The notes below the pieces were generated by a model. It had not been told where the DNA came from and ran no database searches. It saw only the letters and a program-made list of their open reading frames with translations. Shown here piece after piece: positions 28,259 to 36,800 of a stretch of DNA of 64,000 nt; position 1 is the first letter of the stretch; every line of letters starts with the position of its first letter. Location of the stretch: the NCBI GenBank assembly GCA_963722905.1, contig CAVROT010000014.1:124001-188000 (forward strand), read 5' to 3'. This DNA is from CAVROT01 sp963722905. GTDB lineage: Bacteria > Pseudomonadota > Alphaproteobacteria > Rhodobacterales > Rhodobacteraceae. The position numbers and the translations under genes were made by a program.

Positions 28259-28426
28259 ATGAAACTACTGGTAACTGTCATGACGGCCGCGGTGGCCGTG
28301 GGACTGTTCGGGTTCGGCGGCTGGGGCGGTACGGCGACGGCAGTTTCGCAGATCGCCAGCCTCGTCCTCATTGCGGCCGTCGCCGGATTGCTGGTCCAGC
28401 GACTGACCGACAATGCCGACCGATAA
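28259..28426 (+). CDS. Small DUF1328-like membrane protein
   Basis: 55 residues starting MKLLVTVMTAAVAVGLFGFG, with two hydrophobic helices split by GFGGWGGTATAVSQ, closely resembling the YtjA/DUF1328 pattern (LGFGGIAGTAAGIAK). The C-terminus is a short charged tail (RLTDNADR). GGAG precedes the ATG. DUF1328 genes are commonly EcfG targets, and the promoter here fits. Biochemical function is unknown. Confidence 0.75.
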   Translation: MKLLVTVMTAAVAVGLFGFGGWGGTATAVSQIASLVLIAAVAGLLVQRLTDNADR

Positions 28427-28439
28427 GGTTCGGACAGGT

Positions 28440-28464
28440 CCGCCCGGGCGCCTACCCCGGGCGG
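28440..28464. terminator. Hairpin between convergent DUF1328 and phyR genes
   Basis: CCGCCCGGG (28440-28448) pairs perfectly with CCCGGGCGG (28456-28464) across a 7-base loop, in the 41-bp gap between the two stops. There is no T-tract, so it is probably a shared transcript end of moderate strength. Confidence 0.5.
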
Positions 28465-28467
28465 CGG

Positions 28468-29295
28468 TCATGCGTCGGACTTGAGACTCTCGGTACTGGC
28501 AAAGAACATCGCCTGACTTACGGCCGATCTGACCTGCTCTTCGGAATAGGGCTTTGAGATCATGAAGGCTGGTTCCGGCTTGTCCCCGGTCAGCAACCTC
28601 TCGGGGAACGCCGTGATGAAGATGACGGGCAGGTCGCCGAACTGCTGGAGGATGTCGTTGACCGCATCCACGCCCGACGAATTGTCGGCAAGCTGGATAT
28701 CGGCAAGGATCAGGTCCGGACGTTCCCGAAGGCCCAGATCCACCGCGGCCGAACGGGTGCGGGCGATACCGGTCACGGTATGCCCCATCTCGGCCACGAT
28801 CGAATGGATGTCCATCGCGATGATGGCCTCGTCTTCGATGATCATGACGCGCCCCGCCATCGACCGTTCCATTTCCTGAATGGCGATGCTCTCAAGCTCC
28901 GCGGCCTCGTCGGCCGTGATGCCCATGATCCGGCCGATATCCGCGCTGTCGAACTCCTCGATGGTCGACAGCAGCAGCGCTTCGCGGGTGTTGTTGGTCA
29001 GACCCGCCATATGGTCCAGTGCCGCCGATTCCATGCGGGTCGCGGAGTGCTCCGTATCGGCGGTGGGGGCTCCGGCGGTGGACCAAATCATGTGGAACGC
29101 CCGGAACAGGGCGATGCGGGGGCTGAGCGCCTCGTCGAAGATCGACCGCTCCTGCAGGATCGCCTCGAGCGTCGCGGCGGCGTACGCATCGCCGGTCTGC
29201 TGCGACCCCGTCAGCGCCCTCGCATAGCGGCGGAGAAAGGGAAGCTCGTCTCCGATAACGGTGGAAAGATTAAATTTCGGCTCGGACGTCAGCAT
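28468..29295 (-). CDS. phyR: PhyR, anti-anti-sigma response regulator of the general stress response
   Basis: 275 residues in the typical order: sigma-like domain (1 to about 140; ELPFLRRYARALTGSQQTGD, then HMAGLTNNTREALLLSTIEE) and a receiver (about 150-265; MIIEDEAIIAMD, phospho-acceptor D199 in LILADIQLAD, FITAFPERL, ISKPY). When phosphorylated, PhyR captures NepR and frees EcfG. It is transcribed divergently from nepR-ecfG through overlapping EcfG promoters, so it is part of a positive loop. The family identity is unambiguous. Confidence 0.96.
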   Translation of the reverse strand: MLTSEPKFNLSTVIGDELPFLRRYARALTGSQQTGDAYAAATLEAILQERSIFDEALSPRIALFRAFHMIWSTAGAPTADTEHSATRMESAALDHMAGLTNNTREALLLSTIEEFDSADIGRIMGITADEAAELESIAIQEMERSMAGRVMIIEDEAIIAMDIHSIVAEMGHTVTGIARTRSAAVDLGLRERPDLILADIQLADNSSGVDAVNDILQQFGDLPVIFITAFPERLLTGDKPEPAFMISKPYSEEQVRSAVSQAMFFASTESLKSDA

Positions 29296-29327
29296 TTACT
29301 CGCCTTCGACAGGAACGTTGGTACACC

Positions 29328-29353
29328 GGAACCGAACCCGCGGCCGGTATGTT
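29328..29353 (+). promoter_or_regulatory. EcfG promoter of nepR-ecfG
   Basis: GGAAC (29328-29332), 17 bases, TGTT (29350-29353). The nepR ATG is 51 bp after the -10. It implies autoregulation of the sigma factor. The -10 has T for C at its first base. Confidence 0.7.
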
Positions 29354-29359
29354 GGTTCC
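29335..29359 (-). promoter_or_regulatory. EcfG promoter of phyR
   Basis: Read on the minus strand: GGAAC (29359-29355), 16 bases, GGTT (29338-29335), about 40 bp before the phyR ATG at 29295. It overlaps the nepR promoter almost completely, so the two directions may compete. Confidence 0.65.
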
Positions 29360-29403
29360 GGTTGCGAAAGACATGATGTTCCCAGCCCGGACACCCCTAA
29401 CCG

Positions 29404-29562
29404 ATGACGAACGAGAAGGACAGATCGAGCGTGATACGCCAGATCGACGAAAACCTTAAGCGCGTCTATCGGGAGCCCCTGAAGGACGATGCCGAGGTGC
29501 CCGAGCGCTTCGAGGCGCTGCTGGAACAGCTGCGTCAGCGGGAGGCCGGGAATGACGGTTGA
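29404..29562 (+). CDS. nepR: NepR, anti-sigma factor of EcfG
   Basis: A 52-residue ORF starting MTNEKDRSSVIRQIDENLKR, then VYREPLKDDAEVPERFEALL and EQLRQR: the NepR core (QIDENLKRVY plus P-x-RF-x-LLEQL helix). It sequesters EcfG until PhyR-P displaces it. It is encoded directly before ecfG and overlaps it by 11 bp, the standard arrangement. Confidence 0.93.
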   Translation: MTNEKDRSSVIRQIDENLKRVYREPLKDDAEVPERFEALLEQLRQREAGNDG

Positions 29563-30133
29563 CGGGCCGGGGTCACCGACCGGTCACCCGGACCCGCGTG
29601 AGGAACTCATCGAGCATCTCGCGGCCCTTCGCGCATTCGCCATGTCGCTGACGCGCAACTCGTCCGCCGCGGACGATCTGGTCCAGGACACGATCGAGAA
29701 GGCGTGGAAGAATATCGACAAGTTCCAGCCCGGCACCAACCTGCGCGCCTGGCTCTTTACCATCCAGCGCAACGCGTTCTACTCGTCGCGCCGCAAGGCC
29801 AAGCGCGAGGTCGCCGACATCGACGGTGTCATGGCGGCCAGCCTTGCCGAGAAGCCCGCGCACGACGGGCGTCTGGCGCTGACGGATTTCCAGCGCGCGT
29901 TCGAACATCTGCCCGAAGAGCAGCGCGAGGCGCTGATGCTCGTCGGCGCATCGGGCTTCGCCTACGAAGAGGCGGCCGAGATGTGCGGCGTCGCGGTCGG
30001 CACGATCAAGAGCCGCGCCAACCGCGGTCGCCGCAAACTGGCCGAGCTGCTGGGCCTCGGCATCGGGGAGGACCCCACGATACAGGACGCGACGACCGCA
30101 TCCGTCATGGCGTCCAGCCCCCAGCAGGGCTGA
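29552..30133 (+). CDS. ecfG: EcfG, general stress ECF sigma factor
   Basis: 193 residues from ATG 29552. Sigma region 2 reads AMSLTRNSSAADDLVQDTIE and KAWKNIDKFQPGTNLRAWLF; region 4 reads EEQREALMLVGASGFAYEEA, AEMCGVAVGTIKSRANRGRR. There is no C-terminal SnoaL domain, consistent with ECF15/EcfG. It directs RNA polymerase to GGAAC-N17-CGTT promoters, several of which occur in this window. It is translationally coupled to nepR and followed after one base by the kinase gene. Confidence 0.95.
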   Translation: MTVDGPGSPTGHPDPREELIEHLAALRAFAMSLTRNSSAADDLVQDTIEKAWKNIDKFQPGTNLRAWLFTIQRNAFYSSRRKAKREVADIDGVMAASLAEKPAHDGRLALTDFQRAFEHLPEEQREALMLVGASGFAYEEAAEMCGVAVGTIKSRANRGRRKLAELLGLGIGEDPTIQDATTASVMASSPQQG

Positions 30134-30134
30134 G

Positions 30135-31862
30135 GTGGGGCGTCCGGGCCGCAGGGCCGAGCGCCTCGACAGGCTCGACGTTCGCATCGTGGCACTTCTG
30201 GGGCTGGCCCTGCTGCCCATCGGGCTGATCGCGATGGTGCAGACCTACAGGGTCATCGACGATTCCAACACGCGGATAGAGGCGGCGCTTCTCGGACAGA
30301 CGCTTGCCGCTGCATCGTCGGAGCGTGAGATCATACTGGAGGGCATCGGCGCGGCCAATGCCGCGCGCGGCATCGTATCCGCGGTGGCACCGGGCGGCGC
30401 GGACTGCTCTGTCCAGATGCGGGCGCTCACCCTCGGCATCGAAGCAGTCTTCGCCGGCTTCGTCGACAACAGCGGGATGGTCAGGTGCGGCTCGGACGGC
30501 GTCGGGACCGACGTGTCGGACACCGACATCTTTCGCGAGTTCCAGGAAACGGGCAGCTCCAGCATCGAAACGACCTCGGAGGGGCGCATTTCGGGCACGA
30601 GCGCCATCGTCATCGTCGAGCCTGTCGTGTCCGCCGGCGAGACGCAGGGATACATCGCCCTGTCGGTGCCGCATCAGGCGCTGATCCTCACAGACCGCAG
30701 GATCGCGGGGCCCGCCCCCATCGATACCGTGACGTTCAATCGGGACGGACAGGTACTGACCTCCAAGCTGACGCTCGAGGACGTGGCCGACCGGCTGCCG
30801 AGGGAGGTCACCCTGGCCTCGTTGGCCGAGGGAGATGCCCGTTCCTTCGCCGGGCATACGGTCGAGGGCGATCGGCGGCTCTTCACCTTCGCGCCGCTCT
30901 ATGGCGATTCCATCTTCGCACTGTCTGCGTGGCCGGCGAGTGCGGCGTTGTCCGGCGGGGTGACGGCGACGACGGCGGTCGCCTTTCCGGTGCTGATGTG
31001 GATCGTCTGCCTTGGCGTCGCCTATCTGGCCGTGCACCGTTTGGTCATCCGCCATATCGCCGACCTGCGCCAGGGGATCCGCCGGTTCAGCGTGGATCGG
31101 CGCATCCTCCCCATCGCCGACGGCGGCTACGTTCCATCCGAACTGCGCGAGGTGATCGAGGCGTTCCAGACCATGACGCGCCGCATCGTCCACGACGAGG
31201 CCGAGCAGGAGGACAGCCTCCACGAAAAGGACGTCCTGCTGAGGGAGGTCCACCACCGGGTGAAGAACAATCTCCAGCTCATTGCCTCAATCGCCAACAT
31301 GCAGGTGCGCAAGGCGCGCAGCGAAGAGACCAGGTTCATGCTGCGCCGGCTGCAGGACCGGATCCTCAGCCTCGCCACGATCCACCGGAACCTTTACCAG
31401 GCGACCGTCCTCAGCAAGGTCGACTCCGCGGTGCTGGTGGCAGAGCTTGTCGCGCAGATTGCCGGGGCGGGCATCCCGCCCGACTCCGATCTGCGGATCG
31501 AGACCGGCATCGACCCGGTATGTCTCTATCCCGATCAGGCAGTGCCGCTGTCCCTCTTGACGACCGAGGCCGTCACCAATGCCATCAAGTACGTGGGGCG
31601 CCCCGACGACGGCGCACCGTGGATCACCGTGGCGCTGACGGCGCACGCGGACGACAGCGTCACCCTGCGCGTCGCGAACTCGACGGGCTCTCCGGTGGCG
31701 GGGCCCGGGGCGCATGAATCGACCGGCCTGGGCCGCCAGCTCATGGCGGCGTTCGTGATGCAGCTGGGCGCGACATCGCATGTCTCGGAGGCGAATGGCG
31801 CCTTCGTGCTTGAGGTGACTTTCCGGCGCAGCGCATTCCTTCAGGACGCGGACGCCGCTTGA
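30135..31862 (+). CDS. Membrane HisKA_2-type sensor histidine kinase of the stress module (PhyK-like)
   Basis: GTG 30135, one base after ecfG; 575 residues. TM1 is about 17-37 (IVALLGLALLPIGLIAMV), a periplasmic sensor region follows to about 275, and TM2 is about 280-300. A HAMP-like linker leads to the HisKA_2 box EVHHRVKNNLQLIASIANMQ, with the phospho-histidine at 373 or 374, and a HATPase domain (LLTTEAVTNAIKY, STGLGRQLMAAF). Kinases of this class phosphorylate PhyR in other alphaproteobacteria. The periplasmic part contains two cysteines (ADCSVQ, VRCGSD) that could form a redox pair, which is inference. It overlaps the phospholipase gene by 4 bases. Confidence 0.92.
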   Translation: MGRPGRRAERLDRLDVRIVALLGLALLPIGLIAMVQTYRVIDDSNTRIEAALLGQTLAAASSEREIILEGIGAANAARGIVSAVAPGGADCSVQMRALTLGIEAVFAGFVDNSGMVRCGSDGVGTDVSDTDIFREFQETGSSSIETTSEGRISGTSAIVIVEPVVSAGETQGYIALSVPHQALILTDRRIAGPAPIDTVTFNRDGQVLTSKLTLEDVADRLPREVTLASLAEGDARSFAGHTVEGDRRLFTFAPLYGDSIFALSAWPASAALSGGVTATTAVAFPVLMWIVCLGVAYLAVHRLVIRHIADLRQGIRRFSVDRRILPIADGGYVPSELREVIEAFQTMTRRIVHDEAEQEDSLHEKDVLLREVHHRVKNNLQLIASIANMQVRKARSEETRFMLRRLQDRILSLATIHRNLYQATVLSKVDSAVLVAELVAQIAGAGIPPDSDLRIETGIDPVCLYPDQAVPLSLLTTEAVTNAIKYVGRPDDGAPWITVALTAHADDSVTLRVANSTGSPVAGPGAHESTGLGRQLMAAFVMQLGATSHVSEANGAFVLEVTFRRSAFLQDADAA

Positions 31863-33472
31863 CCGATGCGCCCGCAGACCGGGTGCGCGCGCGCGGCGCG
31901 GACAGGGCGGCCGCGCCCCACGACGTCGCGGCCGTGACGTCCGGCACGCGGCTGCTGGTCACCGCGCACGAGGCGTTCCCGGCACTGGAGTCGCTGTTCC
32001 TCGACGCGCAGGACCGCATCGCGGCCGGATTTCGCATATTCGATCCGGACACGACGCTGCTGTCGGACAGGGCCCGCGCCGTCGGCCGGACATGGTTCGA
32101 CCTGATCCTGCACACGCTGCGCCGGGGCGTGCGGCTGGACCTGATGATCTCGGACTTCGATCCCATCGTGCAGCCGGAATACCACCGCGAGACATGGCGC
32201 AGCCTGCGCAGGGTCTGGGCCGCGGTCGAGCTTGCGGGACCCGGCGTCCGCTTTGCGCTGGCCCACGGGCTGCATCCCGCCCGCATCGCCTATGTGCCGC
32301 GGATGATCCTGTGGCGCCGCGCAAGGGCCGAGCTGGTCGAGACCCGGGACCGCCTCAATGCGATGCCGTTGGGGCCGCGGCTGGCGCATCTGCGCGACAT
32401 GCCGGGGCTGCACGACCGGCTGCATGTCGGCCCCGACGGACGCATCGTGCTGGTTCCGGGCGGGCCGCCGATCCTCTACACGACGACGCATCACCACAAG
32501 GTCGCCATCGCCGACGGCTTGCGGCTCTATATCGGCGGGCTCGACCTGAACGACAGGCGCTACGACACGCCGGCGCACGAACGCCCGTCGGACCAAACAT
32601 GGCACGACGTGCAGATTGTCACCGACGGACCTGTCGCGGCGGCGGCCGAGCGCCATCTTCTGAACCTGCCGTCCTTGATCAACGGGGCCGCGCGCCCCGT
32701 CGATACGCAGCCGTCCGGCCTGCTGACCACCGTCTCCGCGGTGCGGAAGGTGCCACTGCCGGCCCTCGCCCCGCGCGTGGTGCGCAACGACCTGCTGCGA
32801 CGCCATGAAGGGCTGATCGAACGCGCCGAAAGCTGCATCTATCTCGAAACCCAGTTCTTCCGCGACCGGGGGCTGGCGCGGACACTTGCCATCGCCGCCC
32901 GCGACCGGCCCGGGCTGACGCTGCTGATGATCCTGCCCGCCGCGCCCGAGGTCGTCGCCTTCGAGGGACGCACCAAGGCCGATGCGCGTTTCGGCGAATA
33001 CCTACAGGGCTTGTGCATCAGGCGGGTCAGGCGGGCGTTCGGGCGGCGGGCATTCTTCGCCACGCCGGCCCTGCGGTCCGCGACGGGCGACACGGGGCGA
33101 CAAGCCACCTGGGGCGCGCCGATCATCTACGTCCATGCCAAGCTGAGCATATTCGACGACAGCGACATGATCGTGTCGTCGGCCAATCTGAACGGCCGCT
33201 CGCTTCACTGGGACAGCGAGGCCGGCATCCACATCGCCGACCGACCCTTCGTAACGGCAGCGCGGCACCGGGCGCTGGCGCATTGGCTGCCGCCCACCGC
33301 GGCCGCCGACGCCGTCGATCCGCGCCGGATGCTCGACGTCGTGCGCGACACGGCAATGTCGGATGCGCACCGCCCCCCTGCCCAGCGCCGCGGGCTTCTG
33401 CTGCCCTACGACCTCCGCCCGGCGGTACGGTTCGGGCGCCCCCTGCCCGGCGTGCCCGACGAGATGGTCTGA
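31859..33472 (+). CDS. Phospholipase D-like phosphodiesterase
   Basis: TTG 31859 overlaps the kinase stop (TTGA); 537 residues. Both HxK(x)4D motifs are present: H212-K214-D219 in HHKVAIADGLRLYIGGLDLN and H426-K428-D433 in HAKLSIFDDSDMIVSSANLN. The arrangement matches PLD family enzymes acting on phospholipids or making cardiolipin. There is no signal peptide, so it is cytosolic or peripheral. Co-translation with the EcfG-linked kinase makes it a stress-response membrane-lipid enzyme by context. The substrate is unknown. Confidence 0.88.
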   Translation: MTDAPADRVRARGADRAAAPHDVAAVTSGTRLLVTAHEAFPALESLFLDAQDRIAAGFRIFDPDTTLLSDRARAVGRTWFDLILHTLRRGVRLDLMISDFDPIVQPEYHRETWRSLRRVWAAVELAGPGVRFALAHGLHPARIAYVPRMILWRRARAELVETRDRLNAMPLGPRLAHLRDMPGLHDRLHVGPDGRIVLVPGGPPILYTTTHHHKVAIADGLRLYIGGLDLNDRRYDTPAHERPSDQTWHDVQIVTDGPVAAAAERHLLNLPSLINGAARPVDTQPSGLLTTVSAVRKVPLPALAPRVVRNDLLRRHEGLIERAESCIYLETQFFRDRGLARTLAIAARDRPGLTLLMILPAAPEVVAFEGRTKADARFGEYLQGLCIRRVRRAFGRRAFFATPALRSATGDTGRQATWGAPIIYVHAKLSIFDDSDMIVSSANLNGRSLHWDSEAGIHIADRPFVTAARHRALAHWLPPTAAADAVDPRRMLDVVRDTAMSDAHRPPAQRRGLLLPYDLRPAVRFGRPLPGVPDEMV

Positions 33473-33579
33473 GGCACCGGTCCCGCGCCGCCCCGGCGCA
33501 TCGCCGGTCCTTCGCGACGTACCGACGGGACGCCTCCGGTCGCTCCGGTCCTGTCGCCTTCACCCGGCGGCAACCTTGC

Positions 33580-33605
33580 GGAACGTCCCTGCCCCGGCGG
33601 ACGTT
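33580..33605 (+). promoter_or_regulatory. EcfG general-stress promoter before the 54-aa membrane protein
   Basis: GGAAC (33580-33584), 17 bases, CGTT (33602-33605), a perfect match, 34 bp before the ATG at 33639. Confidence 0.82.
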
Positions 33606-33638
33606 GAAGAAAATCCGAACCAGACAAGGACCGAACCG

Positions 33639-33803
33639 ATGGGCTTCGACTTTCTCCTGCCGCTTCTGGCGATGTTCACCCTGCTCTTCGCACTGTGCTT
33701 CTCGGTCTACAGCAAGACCAAGACGGAACAGCGCAAGCGCGACGACAGTATTCCGCCCAGCAGCCTCGCGCGCGACGGGGACGAGCACGACAAGGCACCC
33801 TGA
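33639..33803 (+). CDS. Small single-helix membrane protein, EcfG-controlled
   Basis: 54 residues starting MGFDFLLPLLAMFTLLFALC, one membrane helix, then a charged tail (SKTKTEQRKRDDSIPPSS). AAGGA lies 8 bases before the ATG. I recognise no family. The exact EcfG promoter and good ribosome site argue that it is a real stress gene although it is short. It ends 42 bp before the convergent tamB gene. Confidence 0.75.
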   Translation: MGFDFLLPLLAMFTLLFALCFSVYSKTKTEQRKRDDSIPPSSLARDGDEHDKAP

Positions 33804-33845
33804 CCGCCACGCGACAGCCGCGGGCACTTGCCTGCGGCGGTCGCG

Positions 33846-36800
33846 TCAGTAATCGCGTTCGAAGAAGACCCCGAGGCTCGCGTCGCCGCCGCTGGACGTT
33901 CCGCCGCGCACAGTGACCGAGTCGGTCACGTCGAGGTTGAGATTGATCCGCGCCTCGCCTTCGGCACCGACCGTGACGTCCGTGTAGACGTTCTCCGACA
34001 GATAGGCGCCCGCGCGCAGGGCGACGTTGCCGTCGGCATCCGTCGTCACATCGAGGTCGTCCAGTCCGAAGCTGTCGCGCAGGCGCGATACGATCCCGTC
34101 GCCGCCCCGCCCGGCAAGCGTCGCCACCGCCGACGCGAGCTGCGCTGCCTGCAAAGGCGAGATCTCGTCGACGGACCGGCCGAAGAGCAGGCGTGCCAGC
34201 ACTTCGTCCTCGGGAAGCTCCGGCTGCGACAGGAAGTCGATTTCCGGCTCCAGTGCCGGGCCCTCGACGACGATCAGGATCACCACGTCATTCTGATCGG
34301 TTTCCGCCACCAGCCGGATGAAGGGGGTGAAATCGCCTTGCAGGGTGATGTTGCCCTCGTTCAGCGCCAGTCGCTGACCCAGCAGATCCAGCCGCCCGCG
34401 GATCAGGTCGAACTGCCCGGACGGCACGACGTTGGCCGTCGAGCCCGACAGTTGCAGCCGTCCGCCCAGCTCGGCATCGAGGCCGCGGCCACGCACGAAA
34501 ATGCGGCTGTCGGCGACGATGAGGAGGTCCAGAGGGAACGCCGCCCCGCCGCCACCGCCGCCACCGCCCGGTTCCTCGATCAGGTCGGCGCGGCTGCGGG
34601 TCTGGCGTACGTCCGCCGGTTCGTTCACGTGCACCAGCCCGTCCGGGATCGGCCCCGTGGCGCCCAGCCCGGTCGAGGGGATGCGGACCTCGGTCTCGAC
34701 AAGGTCCAGCCGGCCTCCGATCCGCGCGCCGCCGGTCAGCGGCCCCTGCACCGTGACCGTCCCGTCGACGGTGGTGCGGTAGAGGCGCGGATCCTCGGCG
34801 ACGAACCCGTCGAGGCGCACCGCCAGATCCGCCCCATAGCCGGGTGCCAGCGATATCGGGCCGCCGACCGCCAGCCGGCCGCCGCCCTCGCTCATGGCCG
34901 TGATGTCGAGGTTCGCCGCGTTGTTGCCCAGCGTGACCGTCGCGGCGACGTCGCCCAGCACGATCCCAAGCTCGGGCGCGACGATCCGCCCCCCGGCGGC
35001 AGTGACCCGGCCCGACAGCGACTGCACTGCCAACGGCCCGTTCAGCGCCAGGTCCAGCCGGGCCGTCCCCTCCAGCGCACGGGGGGCGATGAACTGATTG
35101 GCCAGCGCCAGCGGCACCGTGCCCCCGATGTCGAGGTTCGCGCGGTCGAAACCTTGAGACAAGGTCCCGTCGACCTGCGCGGTGATCCCCGCGGGCCCGG
35201 TGCCCGACAACGCCACGCCGATGTCGGCACCGGCCTCGCGCAACGACCCCTCGACCGTGACCGGACCGTTGATGCCCGGAACGAAGGGCCCGAGGTCGGC
35301 CAGCCGCGCGGTAAGGTCCAGATCGCTCTGCCCGCCCAGCACCTGTCCGCTGGCCGAGACGTTCAGGGCCGCAGTGTCCAGCACCAGCCGCTCGACCGTC
35401 ACGGGTTCGCGCGGCCCGTCGCGGCTGGCCTCCAGCTCAAGGGTCAGGGACCCGGCAAGCAGGCTGTCGGCCTGCGCCTGACCGATGACGACGCCCTGTC
35501 CCGTTGCGTCCACCGCCACGTCGAAGCGGCTGCCGTCGGTTCGGCCCGATCCCGTGGCCGTCGCGTCGATCGTCCCGCTCAGCGGCCGCCCGGCCAGCTG
35601 ACGGAAGCGCGACAGATCCTCGGCCCGGACGGATACGGTGCCGTCCACCGCGCGTTCGGGCGCGAATGGCGCGTCGACCGTCGCATCGGCGTCCACCTCG
35701 GCCCCGGAGCCTGAGGCGGACAGCGCCACTTCCCACAGATCGTCGCCCGTCTCGTTCGCCGTCAGGTCCAGCGTACCGCTGCCCGTCAGCGCCGAGGCGA
35801 TGTCGGAAAGGTCCGGCAGGTTCACCTCGGCACGCAGGGCGTCCTCGCCCGTGCCGTAGGCCCCTTCGGCGGTGGCGACGATCTGCGGGTTGGACACCGA
35901 AAGCGACGGCAACCGGATTTCCGAACCGTCCTTCCGGACGGCGGCCGACAGGGTCGTGCGCCCGGCCAGGAGGTTGTCGGCCTCCGCCTGCCCCACGGCG
36001 AGATCTTGCAGTATCCCGTCGACCGTCGCGTCGAGCGACGACAGGTCGGTCCGCGCCGATCCGCGAACGGTGACGTCGACGCCCCCGCCGATGTCGCGTC
36101 CCGCCAGCGGGCGGAAACGCGCCAGATCGGTGGCGGCGATGGCCACCTCTCCGTCTACGAACATCTCGGACTGGCCCAGCGCCGCCACGTCGACGGCGCC
36201 GGTCGCGGTGGCGCCGGCGCCCGCGGCGTCGAGCGTGACCGCCCAGATCTCGCCCTGCTGAACGCCGGTCACGTCCGCCCGCGCGGGACCATCGAGGGTC
36301 GGGACGACCTGCGACAGGTCGGGCAGCGCGATGGAAAGGTCGAGTGCGTTGTCCAGCGGCGCGTAGCGCGCGTCGCCGTCGACGGTGATCTGCGGATTGG
36401 CCACCGAGAGCGTCGGCACCGTCACCGTGACACCGTCCTTAACGACCTGCGCCGACAGGGTCGTCGTGCCGTCCAAGAGGTTGTCGGCCTGCTCCTGCCC
36501 CACGGCGAGGTCCGTGAGCGTGCCATCCAGCGTCACGTCGGCCGAGGTCAGGTCGATCCGGGCCTGCCCCTCCACCGCGAGGTCCAGCGCGCCGCCGATC
36601 TCGCGCCCGCCGGCCAGCGCACGGAAACGCGCGATGTTGCTGGCGGCGATGCGGGCGGCCCCGTCGACCATGGCGACCGGCAGCCCCAGATCGGTGACGG
36701 CGGCCTGTGCCGCAAGGGTGGCGTCGGCGCCCGCGCCGTCGATGATCACGCGCCAGACGTCGCCGTCCTGAACGCCCTTCGCCGTCAGACTGGCGGGCCC

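Noticed and set aside
33828..35714. 628-codon open frame on the plus strand inside tamB
   Set aside because: Antisense shadow of a GC-rich gene; its translation is Arg/Gly/Asp/Gln-rich without domain signs, whereas the minus frame is a clear TamB.
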